DNA of 64,000 bases from NCBI GenBank assembly GCA_022410635.1, contig JAJVDF010000246.1:219415-283414 (forward strand), in the 5' to 3' direction. How positions within the stretch are numbered: the stretch's first letter is position 1; each line of letters starts with the position of its first letter. The translations under genes were made by a program, and so were the position numbers. This document shows positions 57,590 to 64,000 of the stretch, one piece after another. The DNA comes from Tretioscincus oriximinensis (lineage: Eukaryota > Chordata > Lepidosauria > Squamata > Gymnophthalmidae). Under the pieces are notes generated by a model, which saw only the letters and a list, made by a program, of their open reading frames with translations, searched no databases and had not been told where the DNA came from.

Positions 57590-58480
57590 TTATAGAATTA
57601 AATAATATTGTAATAGAAATTAAATTAAAGAACTCACAAAAAAGAATATTAAACGACAAATACAACAAGATGAGATAAGATGAGAAATTCCACACTGGTT
57701 AGGAGGGGGGAAACTGGTTACAAACGACGGCAATAATAAATTATATTAAACAACNCCACATAAGAGAAATTATTAAAGCAAATGATAATAATTTTGAGAA
57801 AATAATAAATAAAATCATAAATAATTGGAAAAAGATTATCTCGGATATGTATCTTGAGATGAAACAGAAAAATGATGAAACTATGAGAAAAATAATTCAT
57901 AGATGGCAAAATACAATACAAATAGATCAAGTTGAATTAAAAAGTTTTATACTTAATGTCAAGAATGAAAAAATGAATAAATTAAGAGAAACAAAACTGA
58001 AAATAGTTCATAAATGGCACAGGTCCCCTGAACAGCTGGCAAACATAATACCCAATATGTATAACAACTGTTGGTTGGGCTGTAGACAAAGGGCTAATTA
58101 TAATCATATACTATGGGAATGCCCAATAACACAAGAATATTGATAATGCATCGAAAAAGAAACAAATCAAATATTTACATTAAATATAACAATCACCAAT
58201 AATATGGTGGTAATACTTGAAGATCTAGAAAGAGTGCAAAGAATATCAATGAGAAATTGTTTTTGCTAAGAGGATGGAAAGTTGCGAGTAAAAGAACGAT
58301 AGAGATACGGTACGTTTACATACTGGAAAAGGTGGAGGTAGAGATAAATAGGACAAGAATAAAGAATAATAATGATATGAGAAAATGGAGAGGAATATTA
58401 GGGAACTGGGAAATAGTAAAAAATTATTTGTTACAAAAAAATCACCCAACCAGGAAGGAAGTATAAATTATTACTAATTT
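57590..58480 (+). mobile_element. L1-like LINE ORF2 C-terminal remnant
   Basis: A-rich coding strand. The frame at 57847-58143 reads ETKLKIVHKWHRSPEQLANI then CWLGCRQRANYNHILWEC: a C-x3-C-x7-H-x4-C knuckle with the W residues characteristic of L1 ORF2 C-termini. Later frames (58257-58466, NWEIVKNYLLQKN) fit the end of ORF2. Stops intervene. Confidence 0.7.
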
Positions 58481-58692
58481 TTTCTATGTAATAATGAACA
58501 AACGAGTTAACTGGTGAGACCTGGGGGAGGGATCTAGGGGAGGGATGGGCATGGAATTAAGCTTTGGAATGTATAATGAAATGAGATATAATTGAATGTT
58601 ATATTTGGAAGATCATTTGAGAGCCAAATTTATACCAAAGATTTATTTAGTTCATTCTTCTGTTTCAGCTTCAATTAAGCTGAAAAAAATAG

Positions 58693-58870
58693 GTTTGTTT
58701 ATTTATTTATTTAAATTCTGCCCGATACACAAGTAATCAACAATAAAAGCAGAAATGCAAAATTGATATTTTAAAACAATATCTGATGGTGGGGCAGAAG
58801 AAAAAAACATTTCTTCAGAGTGGTATACCTTGCTTACCATCTTCTCTGGATCATCTGTGGTGAGACCGTT
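58693..58870 (-). mobile_element. L2-type LINE 3' end, degraded
   Basis: GTTTATTTATTTATTTAAATTCTGCCCGATAC-type tail on the plus strand, TCAACAATAAAAGCAG, TTAAAACAATATCTGATGG, as in 11950-12170. Confidence 0.55.
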
Positions 58871-59475
58871 GGTCTTCATATTTGCTTGAGAGCTTTTCCT
58901 GAAATAATATGATTGTGCTAATGTGTGCCAGATTGGAAGAATGTTTAGTCTGATGCTGCAGTATGTTCCTTGCTTTCCTAAACTTGGAACCAGAACATGA
59001 GAATATTTGTTTTCCTTTCTCAAAACAACAACAACCCTATTTAATGAGCACTGTGGCTTTGTTTGGCTATTGTGGATTACAGCTGCTGTTTAATCAGATT
59101 ACAGAGATGGAAACGTGCCTGGTTTATGGGAAATATGGCTTTTTTATCAATCAAAATATAAGAACTAAACAGATCCATACTGAAAATAACAGCTCAGCCA
59201 GGAAGCTGGAACAATAATAATTAAGAAATATTAACAATAATAATTAAGAAATTAATGTTGGAATCAGTGATCCCAACCAGAATTTAAAACATCATTTCTT
59301 TTGTATCCATTCCTAGCTTTTGTCCAAGCACGTTGTCAGCTTAATATAGAATCATAAAACCATAGAGTTGAAAGGATCCTACTTCTTTTTCTTTAAATCC
59401 CTTTTGGCGATGAAGACAGAAATAGACTTTTGTTTCTTCTTTTTCTTTTGTAGTCATACCCATTCTTCTGGTTCT

Positions 59476-60915
59476 ATGGCCACTGTGAGGGAATGGTCCT
59501 GCACCCGCTGCACATTCCTGAATCCCGTAGGACAGCGCCAATGTTCCATCTGCGAGGCCCCTCGCCAGAAGCCTGACCTCAATCACATCTTGCGCCTCAG
59601 TGTAGAAGAACAGAAATGGGCCTGTGCGCGCTGCACCTTCCGTAACTTCTTGGGCAAAGAGACCTGTGAGGTGTGTGGTTTCACACCTGAGCCCGGGCCT
59701 GGCGGCTCCCCACTACCCATCATCAATGGGGTCTTGCCCAAACCCACCGTTTCGATAGAGCCCAAAGGGACGTGCAAGGAAGAGACCGCTAAGGCTGAAA
59801 GCTCTGGTGAGGACTCTGGTGGGAAGACCCCTGAAGAGATGGGGTTGGAAGACGGGTGGGCCTGCCAGCGCTGCACACTGCACAACACTCCTGTAGCCAA
59901 TTCCTGCTCAGCCTGTGGAGGCCCTCGCAAGCTTTCACTGCCCAAGATCCCTCCAGAGGCGCTGGTCGTCCCTGAAGTCATCGCTCCTGCTGGTTTCCAT
60001 GTAGCCCCGACCACACCACAGCCTGCCGTTGCTGCAGAAATCCCAGAAAGCCATCCAGTTGCCAACCAGAGCACCGTTTCTGTGGAGCAAGACAGCCAGA
60101 AGATCCCAAGCTTCAGCCTTTTCTCCCCTGGCCTCCAAAATAACCCCGTTCCCCGTAGCCGCCGAGAGGTGCCCCCTCAGTTGCAGCCTCCGGTACCCGA
60201 GCCTGCCCAGCCCGCCTCCCCTCCAGCCCCTGTGCCGAGGAATGTCCGCCTCCAGGAACTGATGGCAACCAAGCGACTGAGTGCGCTGGAGGAAGAGATG
60301 GAGGTAAGCCTGAGCCCCTGGAAGTGCAGTGCGTGCTCCCTCCTCAACACCACGGGACATGTGGCCTGTGAAGTTTGTAATACCCAGAAGAGCAACGACA
60401 CCATTGACCTGACCGGGGACTCTGTGCGCTTCACTCCCTGTGGCCCCTCAAGCCCTGACTTCACCATCTGGTCTTGCTCCAAGTGCACGCTAAAGAATCC
60501 CACGGCGTCTCAGAAATGCAAGGCTTGCGGTTCGTCCAAGTTACACGGCTTTCAGGAACATACCCCTCTGGCTGAAGCGACTACCAAATGTCCTGACTGT
60601 GGCTCCGAGAAGGCCAGCTGTGTGGCCTGTAGCACTAAAGTGCCCTCAGCGCGCAAGGTGGCCCGACTCTTCCCCTCTCAGCCAGCGGTGACCCTGGAAG
60701 GGCCCAGTCAGTGGTCTTGTCCGGCTTGTACTCTGCTCAATGACCTCAAGGCCAAGCACTGTATTGCTTGTCACACCCCACAGGGGTACATGTCTCAGCG
60801 GAAAGGCTCCAAGCCACTCAGGCGCCGTGAGAGCATGCATGCCGAGAAGCGGCGGCAGACGGACGAGGGGGAAGCCAAAGCCCTCTTGGAAAACATTGTT
60901 TCCTTCTGTCAAGAG
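59476..60915 (+). CDS. CAPN15: Calpain-15, first coding exon (N-terminal zinc-finger region, partial CDS)
   Basis: Calpain-15 (SOLH, homologue of Drosophila small optic lobes) is a non-classical calpain. Zinc fingers form its N-terminal half, and the cysteine-protease and SOL-homology domains come later. This exon encodes residues 1-480. It holds six RanBP2-type fingers, each W-x-C-x2-C-x3-N-x6-C-x2-C: W7-C26, W48-C67, W128-C147, W282-C301, W332-C351 and W413-C432. An extra CxxC pair lies at 372-385. The linkers match vertebrate CAPN15 closely (PPEALVVPEV, FSLFSPGLQNNPVPRSRR, LRRRESMHAEKRRQTDEGEA). The acceptor is TTCTTTTGTAG at 59453 and the donor GAG|GTGAGT at 60916. The start is chosen because MATV...W is the family start; its -3 base is T, a weak context, and the frame is open back to the acceptor. 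The Cys/His/Asn protease triad is not in this window. In vertebrates it is linked to eye and neural development. Confidence 0.96.
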
Positions 60916-61275
60916 GTGAGTTTTCCCTGTGGATATTTTGTACCTCCCAATAAAATGATAAAAGCTGAGTGGCAGAGCAGGGGCAGCAATATGTGTTCTC
61001 TGATCTCTATGCCGATACGTTTTTTTCCTCCCATTCATAGAATCAAAATGGATAACAGAAAAACAAAATTTGCAAACAGACTTGGTGTGATTGGTGCAGG
61101 ATTCGGCCTTCTGATATCCAGTAAATTAGGATTGGGGAATAGTACAGGGCAGCAGCAAACAGATTTGAGTAATTGCACAGAAGTTCATTCTATTTTCAGC
61201 TATTATAATTACACGGTTGGTATTGCTAGCTCAGAGGGTCCCAGATCAGCCCAAAGTCTCCCAATGAATTCATAG
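60916..61275 (+). other. Intron start with unusually long open read-through frame
   Basis: Downstream of the GT donor, the CAPN15 frame stays open for 120 codons until TAG at 61273-61275. The composition switches from GC-rich coding to AT-rich. The read-through peptide includes a Gly-rich hydrophobic stretch (LGVIGAGFGLLISSKLGLG) and three N-glycosylation sequons (NST, NCT, NYT), loosely like the ectodomain of a retroviral transmembrane envelope protein. Family conservation supports splicing at 60915, so this is most likely intron, perhaps carrying an old insertion. Confidence 0.35.
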
Positions 61276-61511
61276 CTCCTAAAAAGTGCAAGGGGATGTT
61301 GCTGCAAGTCTTGAAGGATCAGGGCACTAGACATTTCCAATTAAATGTTTCTTCATTAAATGTAATTATAATAACCACAACAAGAACTATGGATTTCAAG
61401 AAACTTGAGTCACTTCCCCTCATTCCTGTCTCATGGAGAATCTCTTTATGACGTGCCATTTGTATTTTTGAAAGCACTTAAAGATTTTTTAAATTAATCG
61501 CATTGAGTAAC
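61276..61511. other. Intron, no recognised feature
   Basis: A+T-rich with nothing notable until the purine tract. Confidence 0.4.
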
Positions 61512-61587
61512 TGGAAGAAGAAGAAGGAGGAGGAGGAGGAGGAGGAGGAAGAAGAAGAAGAGGAGGAAGAAGAGGAAGAAGAAGAAA
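61512..61587 (+). repeat. (GAA/GGA)n microsatellite
   Basis: 76 bp of GAA and GGA units, all purine on the plus strand. Confidence 0.95.
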
Positions 61588-61868
61588 CAACTTGTGTAGT
61601 ATTGACTACTAACTGCTAAATTTATCAGTGTTAAATAACCTTTCAGAAATATTGTTCATATTGTACGATATCATTGTGGATTAATGTTCCCTATCACCTG
61701 GACAAACAAGTTTTTAAGTTCTAGTATAATTCTCTGTCTCAAATTATATTACCCATGAGTGTAAACCAGGACATTTAGGAATGCGCAAAAATAATTCAAA
61801 TAATAGTGGAATATTTGAAATACCAACAACTACATTAATTGCAATCATTTTGCAATTGTAATAGTCTG

Positions 61869-61887
61869 CACCTGAAGAAGTAGATGT

Positions 61888-61960
<73 letters not shown>
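61869..61960 (+). repeat. Penelope-type stub followed by (TTA)n
   Basis: CACCTGAAGAAGTAGATG (61869-61886; CTGAAGA core at 61872-61878) is the start of the Penelope-type repeat, cut off by a 70-bp (TTA)n array (61891-61960). That array may be the tail of the R4-like copy that follows. Confidence 0.6.
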
Positions 61961-62500
61961 GGGGCGGAGGGGAACATGGATCTGGAACAGCCACGGAGAC
62001 CAGGGTTCTCCAGATATTTTAAGCTACAGTTCCAGTCCGCATCAATTTGCTGGTAATTTGGATCATTTGATTGACTGATTGATTACATTTTTTATGATAA
62101 AAATGTAATCAATCATGATTAAAAAGGCTTTCAAATTGACTTATTATTATAATACAACAATAACACAGCAAACGAGGTCAATATGCTGGATTTCATATCA
62201 ATTATCACTAGTTGAACACTTCCCAAGTGTCTAGGACTGAGTGATGTATCTCCGAATGATACGGGCAGATCCCAATAAAGTGGCCTTTTGAAGTTGACAG
62301 AGATTCTGTCAATGCCAGTCGTTTTCAAGTGCCCACTGAGATCTTTCGGCACTCCACCCAGTGTGCCAAGGACCACTGGTACCACTTTTACTGGTGTACG
62401 CCAGAGTCACTGAACTTCAATTCTCAAGTCCTCATATCTGGTCATTTTCTCCAACTGTTTCTCCTCGATTCTACTATCCCCTGGAATTGCAATATTTTCA
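61961..62500 (-). mobile_element. R4/Dong-like non-LTR retrotransposon 3' fragment, second copy
   Basis: The minus frame 62385-62131 begins VPVVLGTLGGVPKDLSGHL, the same block as in the 40137 copy. Upstream on that strand the complement of CTCAAGTCCTCATATCTGG, CTGTTTCTCCTCGATTC and TACTATCCCCTGG matches IEEKQ..-type coding of the other copy. Its 3' side leads to the (TTA)n array. Confidence 0.65.
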
Positions 62501-62502
62501 CA

Positions 62503-62600
62503 CCTCCTCCTCCTCCTCCTCCATTATATCATCATCGTCGTCATCATCATCGTCATTATGATATTGATGATGGTGATGATGATGAAGATGAAGACGATTA
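62503..62600 (+). repeat. Trinucleotide-rich tract (TCC, ATC, GAT)
   Basis: CTCCTCCTCC, ATCATCATCGTC and GATGATGAAGATG runs. The associated short frames are low-complexity. Confidence 0.9.
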
Positions 62601-64000
62601 TTTACAAGGTGCAATCAATGAATAACAAATCCCATCATTCCAGATCCACCCCAGTGTTCTGAAAGGTCTATTATTATTTACATTTATTTTATACAACATT
62701 AATTTTGTCACTTCCTAGTTACTTCCTGTTAGCATGGTGCCTGCTTTGGACATCATGTAGCACAGTCAAGGTAGCCAAAATTGTTGCTTAAAAGAGAATA
62801 TCTGTAGACCTGTCTGTCAGAAGACCTGTCTGGGCTTTTAGACTGGCCCAGGAAGGCATGCATAAGGGCACATGCTTAAATGTTCTGGTTTACAGTGGGA
62901 CCCATTTTGATGCTACACAAAATTATTCCCCAGAGACTCTGAGGCCTGGCGATTGGAGCCTTCACAGGAAGTTCTGACATTTCAGAATAGAGCACCCCAG
63001 TTGGGAATCATTCCAGGCCCCACAAGTGTACAAATGACATTCTGTAGGCTGACCCACCATATGGGGGGAAACCTGGTTTTAGGGTGTGTACCCCGCCTTC
63101 CTGGGGGGGGGGGGGGGCAATTTCTCCATTTTTTTGCTGAGGAATTTTTCACTGCACCACACTAGGGGGCTCTGGTGGTCCCATCCCCTCAGTAAAAAGT
63201 AAAAAATACAATTTCTTGTGCATTTTGAAAATTCCTCACACATTTGAAAAAATTCTTGCGTACTTCANGGATTTCTTGAGTGGGGATTTTGGAGGGTTAT
63301 GCATGTTGGTGGGTGATTTGCATATTCATGAATTAATTGCCCCAGTTTGGGCCTCAGAAATCCAGTCTATATTCTGCCTTTATGGTCTGTGAACTTCATA
63401 AATAGCAAGAGAGAGGGTTTCTTTCCTTCCCTTCACGTATATAAAAAACCCTGGTTAAAACTTTCACATTCAGCTCATTTCTATAGGCTCTTGTTCTATA
63501 GGATGTAACCTTTGCCACCCAAACAACCAGCTTTCTTCTATGAAAGAGTTAGGAAAGGATTTAGCCTTGCATAATTAGCAGTAACAGGTTTCCTCTTGAC
63601 CACTTTGGCAGCCTTTCTGTACTCATTAATAACTACATCTACTGTGACTTTAATGATCAGGCACCCTTTTAATGCTCCTTGGCCTGTAGAGATTAAAACC
63701 ACTTTAAACAGTTCTTTGAAATGCAGCGTAATCTTGTTGGAATTGTAAGGGAACAAGGCACAAAGGGCGCCCATATTTCTAGCCAAATTATTATTATACA
63801 GAAAACCCTACATGGGTAGATACGAGATGGCAATTTCTTATGGCTTTTTTTTTTTTTTCAAAATCCTGTTCCTCCTTCCAAACCACTGCTTTTGTAACAC
63901 TCTAAAAGCCACGATCTTTGTTCAGGCTGAAAGTTGAGCAGAAAGTTTATTCTATGCATAGGTGCTAATATTTATGACATCACCAGTAGTCAGTACTGAA
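62601..64000. other. CAPN15 intron sequence; partial MITE at 63045
   Basis: From 63045 the sequence TAGGCTGACC..ATATGGGGG.AACCTGGTTTTAGGGTG matches the left half of the hAT-type element at 3190-3396, so this is a truncated relative (to about 63160, including a 15-base G run at 63103-63117). The rest, to the window end, shows no exon, RNA gene or further repeat I can name; the next CAPN15 exon must be beyond 64000. Confidence 0.45.

Noticed and set aside
60303..60308. GTAAGC inside the CAPN15 exon (after GAAGAGATGGAG) as a donor
   Set aside because: The frame continues directly into a complete zinc finger and then conserved linker sequence, so no intron is needed.
59583..61038. Minus-strand frames of 108-163 codons opposite CAPN15
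   Set aside because: Antisense shadows of the GC-rich coding exon.

Overview
The window is animal nuclear DNA from a draft assembly: single Ns are scattered through it and there is one 230-base gap. Nearly every recognisable stretch is transposon-derived. The mixture (CR1 of two kinds, L2, an R4-like element, an L1-like element, a Penelope-like element, two tRNA-derived SINE families and many hAT-type miniature elements) fits a squamate reptile best, although only the reptile/sauropsid level is secure from sequence alone. The one clear host gene is CAPN15 (calpain-15, SOLH). Its large first coding exon lies on the + strand at 59476-60915. It encodes the N-terminal zinc-finger half and ends at a clean GT donor; the protease exons lie beyond the window.

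Layout. 1-9 kb: four-copy LTR-like family (first three copies), CR1 carrying a nested hAT element, a SINE, and the first Penelope-type inverted fragment. 9-22 kb: L2 tails, a long CR1/L3-type reverse-transcriptase copy (9.9-11.3 kb) with a close relative at 21.1-21.7 kb, a TIR element split by CR1, SINEs with L2-like tails, and a foldback repeat at 16.9 kb. 22-28 kb: a probable spliced exon at 23649-23966, a 150-bp near-perfect palindrome at 25.4 kb, and a Penelope-like GIY-YIG remnant at 26.5-27.2 kb. 28-36 kb: hAT elements (one spanning the N gap), a long inverted repeat around an L2 tail, and a decayed L2 with endonuclease and RT motifs. 36-48 kb: a Tigger-like TIR pair, an R4-like LINE, a hAT element inserted in a SINE, microsatellites, and a second candidate exon at 45.2 kb. 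48-59 kb: a large unrecognised block, then CR1, L2, SINE, a divergent RT and L1-like remnants. 59-64 kb: the CAPN15 exon and the start of its following intron.

Reading of the whole. If the two upstream candidate exons belong to CAPN15, most of the window is 5' intron of that gene, crowded with repeats. Both candidate exons end with two bases of a codon, which matches the phase of the CAPN15 coding exon. The most unusual structural signal is the set of Penelope-type terminal-repeat fragments in inverted arrangement. They contain the skeleton of a hammerhead ribozyme, and in the best copy the palindrome is centred exactly on the ribozyme's stem II hairpin.
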